A stretch of DNA of 64,000 bases from Stieleria mannarensis (GCF_014154935.1 NZ_JACEHH010000011.1:1-64000); one strand, 5' to 3'; counted from the first letter of the stretch, positions 37,901 through 40,570 are shown. Program-made: numbers and translations. The notes: generated by a model not told the origin, from the letters alone.

Positions 37901-40265
37901 TGGTCCGCAACTGTGCCTTGTCGGCGTTGACACCGGTCAGCGACGCGGATTGGAAAAAACTGTCGAATCCCGCGTCATGCAGATCCACCGTGATGACGTC
38001 GCCGGCATGGCCCTGGAAATCCGACGGATTGGAGAAGGCGAAGTTCACCCCCGGATGCGTCGAATCCGCCGAGGTGACGAAGCGATGCCACGGCAATTGA
38101 GGCTGCTGCCCAGGCTCCGTGCCGAACAGGGTCAGGTTCCAAGAATCGAACGTTCCGACGTCATCGATCGCGGGATCGTCATTCAGGTCACGTACTTCCA
38201 AACGCCACGTCCCGAGCGACGATTCATCCCAGTGTCGCGCGGAGGTGAAACGCCAGTTTTGGTACTCGCCGAAATCCGTTCTCAGTTCCGCCAGAACCGA
38301 TCGAGTGACGTGGCCGCTTGGATCTTCGTGAACCAGAACGACGGATAGGTCACCTCGCGAGACATCGATGTCACCGCTGTAGTTGAATTCGACTTCGACC
38401 CATTCGACCGAAAGCGGTTGATCGACCGAGACGGATGACACCACGGCCGTGCCGCCTTCGGCAACGAGTTCACCGACCTCGATCGTTCCCGTGGTGATGC
38501 TTGATTCGGAATCCGGGCCGAGCGGCGTCCAACGGCGGGCCGCTTCGACCGCAGCGGTCGCATCAACGAGACCGAATCCGAAATCGTGACTGACCAGGTG
38601 TCCCGCGCCGTTGCGGGCCCATCCCGCATTGGTGACGTCGGTCGGCCGCGCGGTATTGACAAGGATGTGCTGGATGTCGCGGGTGGTCAGTTCCGGCCGC
38701 GCCTCGAGCATCAGCGCGACCACACCCGACACCATCGGCGTCGCCGCGGAGGTGCCACTGAACGTACTGGTATAGTCGGTATCGGGAAACGAATCTCCGT
38801 CGGAGTTGTCGGCCACCCGGTTGTAACCGGATTCGCCGACCCGATCGGAGGTAAAAACGTCGCCGTCAGAGCCTGCCAGGCCGCTGACCAGCACCGCCGC
38901 GCCCGGTGTGCTGTAATCGGCGATCTCGCCGCTTTGGTCCACCGCGGCAACACTGATGACTTCGCGGAGGTTGGCAAGTCCGTCGTAGTTGATATTGATG
39001 GCACTTTGGCGTTCGTTTCCCGCCGCGAAAACATAGACGTTTCCGTTGTCGACCCCGGTTCTGATCGCCGCCTCAACATCCGCATCGACCGGCGATAGAC
39101 TCTCGAGCAGGAAACTCGGCCCGCGGCTGTTGTTGTAGACGCGGATGGTGTCAGCCTGGTGCGACAGGGCAGTGACCTCATCGGCATTTTCGTTTGCGCC
39201 CAACAAGCGAATGTCGACCAAGCCGGCGCGCGGAGCGACACCGAAACTTCCGAACAACCCGTCCGCCCCGGCAAGCCCGGCGACCGCCGTGCCGTGACCG
39301 TCGAATTCTGTTTCGAAAATCAGCGACCACGAATCGAGCGTTCCGCTCTCGCCGCTGACGGTGTCGGTCAGTTGCAGTGACCAAAAGAGAGGATTCGGGT
39401 TCTCGCCGTCAAAGTGATCTGACAATTGCGGACTCGTAAACGTGCCGCCACTGTAAGCCAGAGGAAGCGACTTGCCCAAACTGTGCAATTCGATCGACAA
39501 ATCCTCGGGCCGTGCATGAGTGATTTGGATTTCGACATCGACGTCGGCAACCGTCAGCCCCGCAATCTCTTCCAGCCCTTCAAGGTGTGCGTCCGACCGG
39601 ACCTGCGTCCCGGTGTCCGGAATGCCAAGACTATCGACCGTGGTGATGGTGACCGTTCCCGGCGAAGCCCCCACGAGGTCCAGTCCAAGTTCGTCCTGCA
39701 ACGGATGCACAAGGTCCGGATGGCTGGGATCGACTCCGGAATCAACAATCCCGATCGTTACACCGTCGCCGCTGTAACCGGTCTGCCAGATCGGGAGCAC
39801 GTTCAAGTCGACGCCCGACGGATTGCTCAAATGCCACTGCTGAGAAAAGTAGACCGCGTCATTGGTGTCGACCGGTTCGCCAGGCGATTCCCCCACTCCG
39901 TTGCTCGGAAAACTCTGGTTCCAAAACGAGGGTTCGATCGCACCCACCCAGTACTCCTGGCTTTCCATCAGCCCGGTGAAAGCGTATCCGCCCGACGCAT
40001 TGGTCGACGCCAGCGGCTCGCCGACGTTGTAGCGCCCGTTCTGGTCACTGTCGACAAACACCTGCCATCCCGAAAGGGCCGGCTCGCCGACGTCCTGGGT
40101 CTGGTTCTGGTTGACGTCGTGCCAGAGCGTGCCCGAGACCTGCGCCGCGAGCAGATCGCGGCGTTCCAGCTTCTCATGCGAAAGCCGTCGGCGCTGTGGT
40201 TTCGATAACCTCCTCTTGCGGACCGTTCCGCGTGGCGCCCTCGACTTGGATACCGTTTTCCGCAT
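10980..40265 (-). CDS. Giant modular secreted protein (9,761 aa) with S8 protease, RTX, beta-helix, malectin, nidogen-like, GDSL-like and dockerin-like modules
   Basis: One unbroken frame of 29.3 kb. AGGAAGG lies 7 bases before the ATG at 40265; a TTG one codon earlier is less likely. Order of modules: a basic N-terminus with LEPR-like LERRDLLAA; an SdrD-B/Cna-like segment (GTLWHDVNQNQTQDVGEP); a subtilisin-type domain with Asp175, His324, Ser506 and two P-domain-like segments; a peptidoglycan-binding-like and HHAGLDLD zinc-motif region (about 848-1157); a long stretch of unrecognised beta-rich repeats (about 1200-2850); RTX repeats (about 2850-3900); a propeller-like block (about 3945-4340); beta-helix modules with Ig-like, golvesin-like and malectin-like domains (about 4345-8050); three nidogen-like domains; cadherin/Ig-like repeats; an SdrD-B segment; a GDSL-like domain; and two dockerin-like EF-hand repeats at the end. 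It is probably a cell-surface adhesin or S-layer-like, self-processing protein. No dedicated secretion genes lie next to it. Function is inferred from modules only. Confidence 0.9.
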   Translation of the reverse strand: MRKTVSKSRAPRGTVRKRRLSKPQRRRLSHEKLERRDLLAAQVSGTLWHDVNQNQTQDVGEPALSGWQVFVDSDQNGRYNVGEPLASTNASGGYAFTGLMESQEYWVGAIEPSFWNQSFPSNGVGESPGEPVDTNDAVYFSQQWHLSNPSGVDLNVLPIWQTGYSGDGVTIGIVDSGVDPSHPDLVHPLQDELGLDLVGASPGTVTITTVDSLGIPDTGTQVRSDAHLEGLEEIAGLTVADVDVEIQITHARPEDLSIELHSLGKSLPLAYSGGTFTSPQLSDHFDGENPNPLFWSLQLTDTVSGESGTLDSWSLIFETEFDGHGTAVAGLAGADGLFGSFGVAPRAGLVDIRLLGANENADEVTALSHQADTIRVYNNSRGPSFLLESLSPVDADVEAAIRTGVDNGNVYVFAAGNERQSAININYDGLANLREVISVAAVDQSGEIADYSTPGAAVLVSGLAGSDGDVFTSDRVGESGYNRVADNSDGDSFPDTDYTSTFSGTSAATPMVSGVVALMLEARPELTTRDIQHILVNTARPTDVTNAGWARNGAGHLVSHDFGFGLVDATAAVEAARRWTPLGPDSESSITTGTIEVGELVAEGGTAVVSSVSVDQPLSVEWVEVEFNYSGDIDVSRGDLSVVLVHEDPSGHVTRSVLAELRTDFGEYQNWRFTSARHWDESSLGTWRLEVRDLNDDPAIDDVGTFDSWNLTLFGTEPGQQPQLPWHRFVTSADSTHPGVNFAFSNPSDFQGHAGDVITVDLHDAGFDSFFQSASLTGVNADKAQLRTTIDGVPFTESGVLYLIPDPGFSGVISGEAVINGNPQPFFVAVDEGHSHLGVDRIVPDSTTELGALRIQQRLRSLGFVDQDGNLPALTGVIDAPTQWALGLFNAANTDTPLQAFGNIVRHDLLNSLDAPRWRELFEVPGFTVLDTLGGQEQTEDWAIDWAQAIVTKAGATLPPGVELKLRAASEPEGGDHGFHQNEAIGSHHAGLDLDFETDSTNSTAQPFLATVQHDGERYVRGAGNQLIVYSGGSYSLAADTAANRASAVRLQIEASPDSPLSAWDNRETLLGIRPFIVSNPLIAYDLDSVRSQILALALTQAAAGPSIAGIFYNDPRTWFDGFNADGSINWNGDGLTSVVKFSDNVGTTPGLNGIVHVDLIPPVRDTAIAAQQKDALIEGLNLFASLAQEATEFGPFDQTMALIGQPLLAGFDVEAVLAAALTDRLEFYVGSDPTPTAEEFRDSLVAFNPSLSGYSISIDDSATQGGLYRTVDGDELRFQTRLTVSRNVQTPIDFGDAFDGLGLSLPTELNQTSSESMVLDFEFGLDLSQPVADSFFVRVAEWNAEFESSRTDASFDLHLGVLDADVRGGNWGMDASVAIGLVDPDGDPRETITKAELLGTAIETLLGYQTEASSLTVALPVEATLGTFTTDGTSPEITLFSSTVIGDNSPQVFFNADAEELRLFTNIKSTDLIVALDAVRDIVAASEAELPSDFEIPFTDGAESGPYIDLTDTFTESVLDAVGTFPVVQSLVQNFKNTHGASNPLKTISEDYDPVSNELTLAFAVETFGPATFPSIDFPLVLEWLNALETNSTAVVRGTDIIEFTLVVDLLEAADSFADEHVTVRNTTIQTRIDWDTSNINVYDGRFGALEITSTGGTGTQDVFLSATGLAGEIGLDPQSLSLGATTAGTADLWLNNFRPQDSLFPVDPPDDPRANITWSDISNPSTRDVAFIDTDDWFCFYAHQTVGYDQLVGVLQDASSFLTSSSTQSAASSVMPLLGIKLSEFVNFTSTFSSAVAALPSSTTDVVNSWETALESTFNLPSGSVELTFTCDDVLIDLDIPLPSYNRNIPYSIADSSLVIANVGAAGNINLNAQQSVQFQLGLDLTTPADPKSFLTTQSGESKVSGTFRANGTMNSQITLAGTGGTLGAWIQNGTGTIDADGKPGTSTPASWSLTAVDADGDTSDGRHYFGETPLPGFDWQVDGVGEVVFPIYFPIQSEPIGGSDADADMNGYPDNAYAATFDLSSLSSGPGSSTDIPLVVHQTPPLEDAFSQLDLLDQLNLIINGLDSLLAIGENVLGSQIFQTDLPLIGDGLSSAENFIGSIRSNVLARLNAAGPLTEAKIKTALFEAFGPNGLSVLQNENEITVTSGSDFIEFDMGLDGTLAEYLRPIDLQIPALGMELDGNIRIALDYQWGFGFGVSLADGFYFKGNPSGDELTLDLNATIPGTSASAGVLNFLNLEVADQGSFARGTFSVDISDPNGDGKIVPSEWSGKVFEYDLVADANIRLDLAARLGSDQQWPGLLTDFVATWSSNSGGTPAVRFENTQLELGKFTSKFVKPFLEQLDVVLAPLRPVFDVLHTELPIFNDISALKSQLDVLPPSGVRLSDVAAVALDYLAPQWGLLFDTIVQVEHYSRQLDLASDNTVITIGTLDLTNEDLGSSEFDPDDIDWNVVGSQVLDQVPDGPAKDFLEQAGSNFSPSPFGRGLTFPLFDDPTLAFQLLLGQNVNLAHLDLPRLDEKLFVPEVEVPVLGEYLVGKFEGGYEFLFDVDLGYDTEGIRRFIASNDPADLFDGFFIEDKKARDGSDVPELSLGGYVSATGTGRIGGSLVKIAEGSVTGDVLIGRQSGTSGKAADRYQGPLEFDIRDNDNDGAVRWDELQANGFACAFDTSGGVGHANLNADIWAGYELRYPTFKWKNGRLKKEWKSRKVTVFEDDWQIANIEFMSVSPNCQAAPPPDLAVLDNGTLYLHMGPDRFTPSGVAYGASQREPLNSDDGDERFKVRAGESSGEYVVFAFGREQTFTGVQKIIAYTGAGDDQVDITERTRVVGVNYGSDGSAEPVYETIGNSVDVSIVGGSGNDALTYTGAGNATLIGGSGDDTLTGGSGDDSIDGQGNRDELRGGAGNDTIYGGSSGDRIDGGSGQDRLFGEDGNDTIRGGTHNDYIDGGDDDDDLRGNEGNDTLLGSIGNDKLGGGENHDSLLGGSGDDTIYGNAGNDHLDGDTGRDRLEGGTGNDFLSGGDQADDLFGGDGRDTIRGGDHNDEISGGDGNDSILGDGGDDTIQGDAADDTILGGDGNDQLSGNDGDDFIDGNAGFDTLFGGDDNDRLFGGTEDDVLLGQGGQDLIDGQGGADSLYGGTGNDTVLGGTGNDLLEGFSGNDDLDGQGGDDTLRGGGGDDTLKGSGDRDVLTGGDDDDLLLGGDADDELFGGRGNDTLKGESGDDELHGEENNDDLVGGIGNDSLYGGIGSDTLVGSDGRDWMVAGISSTRIGLASDRDLLYGDHENGIDPPGPATDHNDTLFGSAGDDTLRGQLGNDQIIGFTGNDLLLGGSGDDSMVAGAGSDTGIGGWGADLIYAGNAANDGGSLQDRNVVFGDVDDGSPMPGAESDHGDTVFGGSGDDVILGQQGPDEIRGLTGNDSINASTGDDTVYAGHGSDTVVGGWGADLIFGGDSATLGGSPADQNQLFGDVRISAPVPGSESLHQDTVYGGAGPDKIFGQRGNDTLDGLDGRDVLEGGVGDDVIEGGDGSDTMFGGIGDDTMTGGSGPDVMLGGTGADSIGGGGGDDEIDGGAGVDMLEGGDDDDVIRAGTGVGDRLRGQAGNDVLIGSDEGDQDPDLTDNVYFGDLIEGGGGNDTILGLGGADIVDGGSGNDLIDGGGHGDLLGGGPDDDTVRAGTGIDNVLYGDDLPAGILSAPAVMDDGNDLLVGSEFGSDSLFGGGGNDHLRGLAGNDFLDGQADHDLIDGGHGTDTLLGSSGDDELRGGGGAMDSLVGGDGNDLIIGSDDGGDLIDGGPGRDRIRGRGGNDVIDAGLGDDHVQGGPGDDLISGQHGVDVLVGGADHDTLFGFQSTATGDDGTVDYLYGDFGTNGDEPGSGQDQLNGGLGNDILFGEGGDDAISATTGDIVHFGSGESAVPADFVPPTPTADPTVVGTSLPTFDAILPSGVDDAGRWGEFGGSANGAGLNRASGQSIQPTVLAGAGEQYVAWVDDRTGHNEVYVLKRDASGWSELAGSGSGSGVSNGFGSAQTPRLVLDTQGRLIVAWTESSGATSDIYAARYDATLAGGAGGWTALGTSLSAGGLTSTGNAHSPVVVATANGPLIAWIDSSTGTAQAYAKTFDGANWIAAGTGADSGTGITGAASDIAELAIATDGALVSIGWSEQVENRTEIYLKQFNGLSWTEVGGSASAGGVSQSAGASRRPSLAYHSGELFVAWEDVTSGTSQIRSRRYTGGVWVTSGSGNDSGEGLSQSAAIASHPQLVAGGNELWIAWIDQTGSQATSVTAVFARTWDGADFVAELASDDVFSTFPGIAPTSDGARGIQLSIGPGGERFLIVQQSDGGARRLRFRGDAPAQGNTHVADATHSIQSILDTQDLGPGDRIIVETSQPGFVIGTADSGVTILGQPGVRISGPVQINAASEVTLQRLTLDAEVTLDGAVDATLRENQLAAVTINGGSGNVIAENRGGTLSLSATDAIRVQANTLSNVTFDGTTNLQFSGNDTGSVAIISASGGALLDNDIRGLSIDAAFSGLIEANRLHSASVGLHYAAPAVLAGNEIFGNSTGVLATVDSTIDGFGFMPGSAPNLIHGNAIGVQLTGRMQGQQIFENDLGVTGTGILGGDDFASASLIHSNTTGVRFDGTVRYTRIGNNDVGVDARDNQVIAHNEIYNNAVAGVRLSGVSRARVLHNTLYTVSGDNVLVTGGATETEVRSNVMWVEGGNFNVNVANDSRTGFFSDYNTLYSSAGGQLVHWLVDFNDILDWQVDVGEFDLNSGGRSAIDPDWSEPRFENRHWDAFDVNAPLAGQRLTSPTVDAADPIADESRFNGYVNRLQNGDFENGLSGWQGNTQANADPNFAAGAFSGVNVFSAGAVPVGFVKQTVDLLAAGYDAASLDSSDLRVAFGGRMRSEVADPDRGQLTVRFFGNGGTLLSTVETFPSATATRWALVGDDVNLPVGTRQIEFEYTATRVSGTTNGAHLDHAFLYLVPESESPDRGAVGNTPFDDVPAKPRLSLRSPDLYVDLLRDAPHLIRWDTYNNAANSPVRIDLYQDGAAGPEFLANIVEVTNDDGRFDWTPADTPGIGYGLHNLRIHVSLADDPIVFDRSAETSSIPEQGEVFYVNDPTVGDNDEYTTAPGSNRFTGRTPETPKPLPANLLRTYELGAGDTLFVDTGDYLSFDPLYLSDSGGRSDDAGFVFTGPTDANRNAQIRHADPQTTAPLIELNDSDGVTLAHLVLDDAQYGVLVGNDSQNFAASHLSVSGHDEDGIQIDSSSSVRFLEFLHANNNSGRAVDSNGTLERLSDSVAIGNGSDGIYISRSGPIVVEANRVEQNDGHGIWLSTNSTMASMIGHADLSLGRANIVRDNQRSGILSDGADVVGNVVSGHGNGDGIRSEDEIIHNVVSRNRTGIRVDSGGRAVENRVYGNEFGVSPEWDAEVVGNRIYSNDVGIADGTWFSGSIANNVIYANTQQSVLLDYGRGASLTNNTIYQPTGDGVRLVNSSDISLRNNIIWVDGGDAISVDSNSQSGFSSDFNLLHATGQGNIGLWQNISRPSLNAWQFATSTDGGSLSQDPLFVDVDGGDGVLGYVLAVSDGGDDDFHLKSEYGSLHGGDNVPVEDVQTGMPVRLTSSLVTDAETSPGIDRGDDASPFAAEPAPNGNFINLGAYGNTAQASRSPVTYVLVISPDGGEAWPANQTFEIRWRSHAFDSTVDIELGHEQAGSFVSDVVIADDTANDGEFGWLVPESIPPGDYLIRVTRGDGGFDVSNQSFELSGVVSAYYVNDAILAGDQYTTAPGDNANSGLSPDAPKATVQSVLDTYDLGPGDIIYVDTGEYLLSTTLSITDNDSGVQIQGPTGGGRAILDRGNTSENVIEFAGVDDIVIADLAITGGENGLFASSGSNSENVRLQNLQVYENDRYGVYWHQHNDNLKLINSEVFEQQHGIYVYRTAATIRGNRLFDHTGRGIWVETLLDPIVIAENTVYANSLGIHGIGNFSDSDLLLIEGNTVHGHFDTYGIYLINAEAVGNTVFQNRAGIQADSRTVVRDNHVYENTTGIEPRWDSVVSGNRINGNVTGLDSYNQFYGSISNNVFDNNGLAIRLDQNGSGSDVVEIQNNTFVQATGDAVAAEGAAQTRFINNLFVVDAGKAYAVESIAQEQFHSDYNLFDLGPTAGVADWAGVAYDDLAVWAGTLGFDTHSQLGDPQFTDVDGADNVFGFDPSPIGAAIIVDNGEAGFSTTGTWSPESHPSYDSGHVVGSNSPEDVASWQFTGLEPNATYAVSVTWGEINYQFETQARYRVVDPTIGLPIHGRIVSQYVKPSETAGTFAADGVHWLPLGFVTAGGSELQVLLDDFNTGFRPVSADAVRLQRIVGDGAVDDDFHLLASSPAIDAGDPTSHTILERYPNGDRINVGGYGGTAEATTSPTRVLHVDYPNGLEKLRAGDTETIVVGSSGLTSTRWLLTMNTGGDSVGRWTEDRFETSNGGHVNRTDPVDLSSVTHPAPEAVYQQSIQSNAGLSYAFPVPDGNYEVTLHFAEPQYAYPGGRVMDVSFQGELAIDDLDLFALTGARYKAYTQTVSVTATGGSGIRLDIASVTNAAILSGVEITTADPQGVNDPLIDLQVSTDAGATWSTLATDVSLDRRGTARFDWTIDASLQTVGATALIRATTSGNVDDVSDSPFTIAPAGNQYFVNIADDQDFGDNQYTTAAGNNANDGKTPATPMSDLASLLRTYDLGPGDTVFVDVGNYAMPSTVRITPDDSGVFVQGPTGGGQAIINRGTETQNVFEFVGGDDVTISDLVITGGDAGVSAAANMISENVRLQNLQIFGNKDYGVYWYNANHGLELIDSTVFDQSHGVYVYRSEATVRGNRVFGHSSNGINVDSNGEAITVSENLVYANRHGIAGSGYYSDPQAVRLEANTVYGHFDGMGIDVTTAEVIGNTVFQNAVGIDAESNALVRGNHVYKNTVGIRPRWEVVVAGNRVNDNVTGLDSHSQFYGSITNNRFDGNTLAVNLSGGSSGQEIDVVNNTFIQTSGAAVTISTSNEILFFNNIFVIGSGIAYAVEASSQERFHSDYNLFDLGPGSAISDWGGVPFNDLSTWAATLLFDTHSHVGDPQFVDIDGGDDRRGFDSTAIGTAIIVDNADLGFSTTGGWTAGSETSYQSGHLVADGTETDTATWQFTGLEPGATYAVAVTWAERDYVYETQARYQVLDPTLGLPTLARDVSQYRKPSETAGTFAADGVHWFPVGFLTTTGNELRVNLSDLTPGNNRAVSADAVRLQRLGGDGAGDDDLHLLPTSPAVDAGHPLSHFVAEPYPNGGRTNVGGYGGTMEAATSPTRQLYVDYPDGLEKLRVGDTETIIVSSSGLTTTRWLMAMNAGGEGINGWSEDHFQASAGATGLNSDPIDLSGVTHPAPEAVYQHNAQHGVGLSYEFPVPDGDYEVTLHFVEPTYNYATARIMDVLLQGQLVMDDFDIFVAAGDRDKAYAQTIPVTANGGAGIQLELSTVARSSILSGVEITAVDQLGVNDPMIDLDVSIDSGATWTTVATDVPVDHRGAARYEWVIPESMQTLGATALVRARTSGDLADISDTALTIAPAGTSYYVNLADDVDLGDNQYTSAPGDNAHDGKTPMTPMADLTALLGIYELGPGDTVYVDTGTYALLDSVQFFADDSGVTIQGATGGSRTILDRGNPSSGVLNNVMNFEGADDVTIRDVELTGGHFGIHAAEYADSENVLLERVEVFGNTNAGQWNRFNGRLLVSASVVRDNQNGLRVDRSSADITGSEFFGHAGFGLSVQGEQDADIYIADNLIYSNADGIDANGTVIVEGNMVFGHLSGIGIAGGYNTTVTDNISYGNEIGIDLEYGSALGNRVYANGTGVRPQWESLVRQNRIYSNDIGIDTQSSFAGEVSHNLIYDNRDVAVRYDSSSADSDLINNTIIQPIGDAVVITNRGKRLQNNLIEVKQGSAISVDAVSQSQFESDFNLYHLNGAQASVIDWGGTVYDTLATWQPIANHDSNSRLGDPLFVDPDGADDVLGYDVNGLVDYGSDDNFYISKNSPAIDAGSGLGRRIDLFDAPDVNDPVADDAGATIYLSDSVLSEVYVPRAAGVAQGWKADDASWDLALPFAFEFYGTPYSTVTVSSNGFLQFGGNADAAGANNSAAALGAAARIAPLWDDLTTTGSGDDIYVDTTVSGEVAIRWDATHVVSGSPVHFTVTLTDAGSFRFDYGGGNIALTPTVGISDGTGRVHMAPSHDTQDSLTNVDSLLWTVSPATYSATVEAAGAFPETRVGLDLKSDEETRVLTLPFAFPFFGQTYTEVSASTNGFLDFNTSVGPDYINSDASLIDDVRIAPFWDDLTTVGADADVFVDSSVSGQWTIRWKASPYATTSPINFSATLFEDGRIRFDYGTGNQNLTPTVGISAGDGTDYLLIDGYNQAANLDAADSIVLSPTTAVNYEVESSDTDAFYLANGVAQGWNSWSASWDYTLPFPFSLYDTQHTTVQVGARGMLSFGSSGWLGDAANSEAKLKQYSWITPFWDSLRTSGPDDDIFIDDSRPDRVTFRWDASLVRDDGSVDDLDFAVTLFADGRVSFDYLGGVDEISPTTGLSNGDEVRWEVGRLNDVQQIVDNLSEQFTPVSGFGDIGAIEFLGSSLDVTPPVVLRADIVPGIVVGGTTYELEIEFSEPVNPIDATAIRNYELRDWGADAAFGTGDDVIYELTPGYKLGETIVRVGIDVDGFLPDRRVKLTIDGTASIHDTAGIKLDGTATGVAGLDFVRENQGPVLVDVPSQSVIEGNELVIALSASDPENHLLEYGLTESVPAGMTIDSATGVIRWIPNVATVDETLTVTAWVKDDALPSVTTSTTFEIELQAVNDKPTITPVVAQTIDEDGSTPPLLFEIDDEESGAEGLQISATSNNPSLIDSAGIVLAGSGISRTVTITPIDDANGNGVVTITVSDGEASSTIEIDVTVTAVDDPPSIQGVPDQVLITGATGVPIPLQIADIDTAASGLTVTATSSNQTAVPDSGLVIGGTAEAAELQITAGGDAGVSLITVTVSDATSSVSVNFQVDVQLPPTASIGNFVWQDLDGNGVQDVGEPGVPNVTLKLFGFGPDDTFGTADDVEIDSALTDVNGRYEFSETTAGVYYVSVVDAHGMTPTVPNAGAADSDSDVSPLTRRTNPFSFDAISDDLTVDVGLLGAIGGLGVLGDDLSDEYEHETYDFAHNWIEIASQYRGIHFGTDGAWGGIRRDGYEYNWSQTGATTADLIDANAHNALAAQVTSGAVDHVVIAVAQNDFSPAGVAYQGIYAGTWTPQQIDDYVDAAVIRVETMIAAIRSASSDVPVVVSGIVDLGLTPGIRQAFPLDARREAVGAVVDTFNAQIRHAAVAADTVFADLQRLNIDLFGTHAAPVMTFDVGGVSIANAAGTTPEAAYVSDGYHPNSVLNAIIANLFLEGFHVGYGVNITGYQSTEQDVAELLGESYTGQTLNLDFPAYIVVPNHPPADVTLPTNRIPENVDTATRSFVSDIVVDDSTWEDSHTLALVAGAGDDDNDTFEIVNNQLFLRVGQVVDFEAKSQLQLRMRVTDQADNTLEKTLEVEVQNLPEVKSVEINGGDNSRSQVTSLTLTFDGLVDHAQLASAFTLTNLTRGSDVGVVDVSTVDTAGESVATLTFAGSSTVSRAGAGPMGNSLSDGRYQLRVHGAAIQFASGGVSMGADTVFNSSNVDRFFRFFGDSDGDADVDGQDYGRFGLTFLRNAGDTLYNGDFDSDGDGDVDGQDYGRFGLRFLKTI
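10983..11190 (-). repeat. C-terminal dockerin-like double EF-hand
   Basis: Two repeats, GDSDGDADVDGQDYGRFGLT and FDSDGDGDVDGQDYGRFGLR, end the giant protein. They are calcium-loop (D-x-D-x-D) dockerin type I-like units commonly found at the C-terminus of planctomycete exoproteins. They could mediate docking to the cell surface; no cohesin is visible in the window. Confidence 0.82.
11960..12760 (-). other. GDSL/SGNH-hydrolase-like domain with substituted nucleophile
   Basis: The segment begins LGVLGDDLSDEYEHETYDFA, continues with YEYNWSQTGATTADLID, VIAVAQNDFS and ends SDGYHPNSVLNAIIANLF. These correspond to SGNH blocks I, II, III and V. In block I the expected Ser of GDS(L) is Asp (residue 9184); the D-x-x-H of block V is kept (Asp9409, His9412). 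A classical Ser-hydrolase mechanism is therefore not possible as it stands. Confidence 0.7.
14420..16030 (-). repeat. Three tandem nidogen-like domains in the giant protein
   Basis: Three related segments of about 165 residues each share an LPF.F.[FL][YF].T..T.V.V...G.L.F core and a [IA].PFWD.L / PLWDDL motif followed by D.[IV]..T (units near 16030-15560, 15510-15000, 14920-14430). Two begin VAQGW followed by SWD. The pattern matches bacterial NIDO-like beta-sandwich domains, thought to be adhesive. Confidence 0.6.
16130..24960 (-). repeat. Four tandem beta-helix super-modules, three with a 2.72-kb spacing
   Basis: Each module opens with Y[YF]VN...DQYT[TS]APG, then a GPGD..[YF]VD.G.Y strand, then a right-handed parallel beta-helix (PbH1-type N-x-x-Y-x-N repeats such as GNTVFQNRAGIQADS). 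Openings lie near 24950, 22970, 20250 and 17522. The last three are spaced 2,720-2,730 bases. Modules 3 and 4 also each carry a golvesin-like segment (about 21630-21200, 18900-18480), an Ig-like YP[ND]GLEKLR.GDTET segment, and a malectin-like segment with PEAVYQ and YEVTLHF (about 20820-20510, 18090-17780). By eye the copies are roughly two-thirds identical in protein, so the duplication is old but clear. Beta-helix and malectin folds suggest carbohydrate binding. Confidence 0.82.
27240..28430 (-). repeat. Seven-unit propeller-like repeat block in the giant protein
   Basis: Six clear units of about 55 residues and one weak unit share a core such as VAWVDDRTGHNEVYVLKRD, IVAWTESSGATSDIYAARYD, LIAWIDSSTGTAQAYAKTFD and FVAWEDVTSGTSQIRSRRY, each with a W-containing strand and a GSG-rich linker. 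The periodicity fits a seven-bladed beta-propeller. The function is unknown; such domains usually bind ligands or partner proteins. Confidence 0.65.
28570..31720 (-). repeat. RTX (hemolysin-type calcium-binding) nonapeptide block
   Basis: About 3.1 kb of the giant gene encodes close to a hundred GGxGxDxLx nonapeptides (for example GGSGDDTLTGGSGDDSIDG), which form calcium-loaded beta-rolls. Four or so longer inserts interrupt the array with a shared pattern (DRDLLYGDHENG, DRNVVFGDVDDG, DQNQLFGDVRIS, NVYFGDLIEGG). The block separates the N-terminal protease half from the propeller and beta-helix half. RTX arrays typically fold only outside the cell, where calcium is high, and are often exported by type I systems; no such exporter is in the window. 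Confidence 0.92.
38690..39800 (-). other. Subtilisin-like (S8) catalytic domain of the giant protein
   Basis: The triad motifs are VTIGIVDSGVDPSHPD (Asp175), DGHGTAVAG (His324) and FSGTSAATPMVSG (Ser506). The usual Asp-His spacing in subtilases is 30-60 residues; here it is 149, because a segment with P-domain character (VDVEIQITHARPEDLSIELH, ending GTLDSWSLIFE) sits between them. A second P-domain-like segment follows the Ser motif and ends FDSWNLTLFG. All catalytic residues are present, so protease activity is plausible. Confidence 0.85.
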
Positions 40266-40341
40266 CAAACCGCCTTCCTAAAACCCCTGGAACACCCACC
40301 GCAATTACGGCCGGCAAAACCCCCGAAACAGATAGTGAACG

Positions 40342-40347
40342 AGTATA
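40342..40347 (-). promoter_or_regulatory. Candidate -10 element of the giant gene
   Basis: The reverse strand reads TATACT about 75 bases upstream of the ATG. No good -35 (TTGACA-like) box is seen at 16-18 bases, so this is only a possible promoter. An 8-G run lies just upstream at 40368-40375. Confidence 0.25.
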
Positions 40348-40439
40348 GACGAACTAGCGGAACGATTGGGGGGGGATTTCGGTGACCAATCGACGGATCT
40401 CATCGATAGCTACGACAGCCACGTCGCAGACCGCTTTCG

Positions 40440-40570
40440 CTGGACAGCGCCACTTTGCTCAAGAAACAGCGTGAATCGCCGGTCGAACGTAGCTACCTTC
40501 GCCAGAAGGTGGACTCCCGGGGTGTTCCACGCTCTGGCGAGCGTAGCTACGCCAAAGTGGTGCTGTCCAG
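40440..40570. repeat. Nested inverted-repeat element (MITE-like)
   Basis: The outer arms CTGGACAGCGCCACTTTG (40440-40457) and CAAAGTGGTGCTGTCCAG (40553-40570) are reverse complements with one mismatch. Inside them a second pair (40488-40513 and 40526-40551), both built on CGTAGCTAC...GCCAGA...GTGGA, can also fold back. The whole 131-bp unit can form one long hairpin. A 25-base piece of the inner right arm recurs, inverted, at 48077-48101. It sits in the divergent promoter region between the giant gene and the PSD1 gene. No flanking target-site duplication was evident. Confidence 0.75.

Noticed and set aside
40266-40268. TTG start one codon upstream of the giant gene ATG
   Set aside because: The ATG at 40265 has the better spacing (7 bases) from AGGAAGG.
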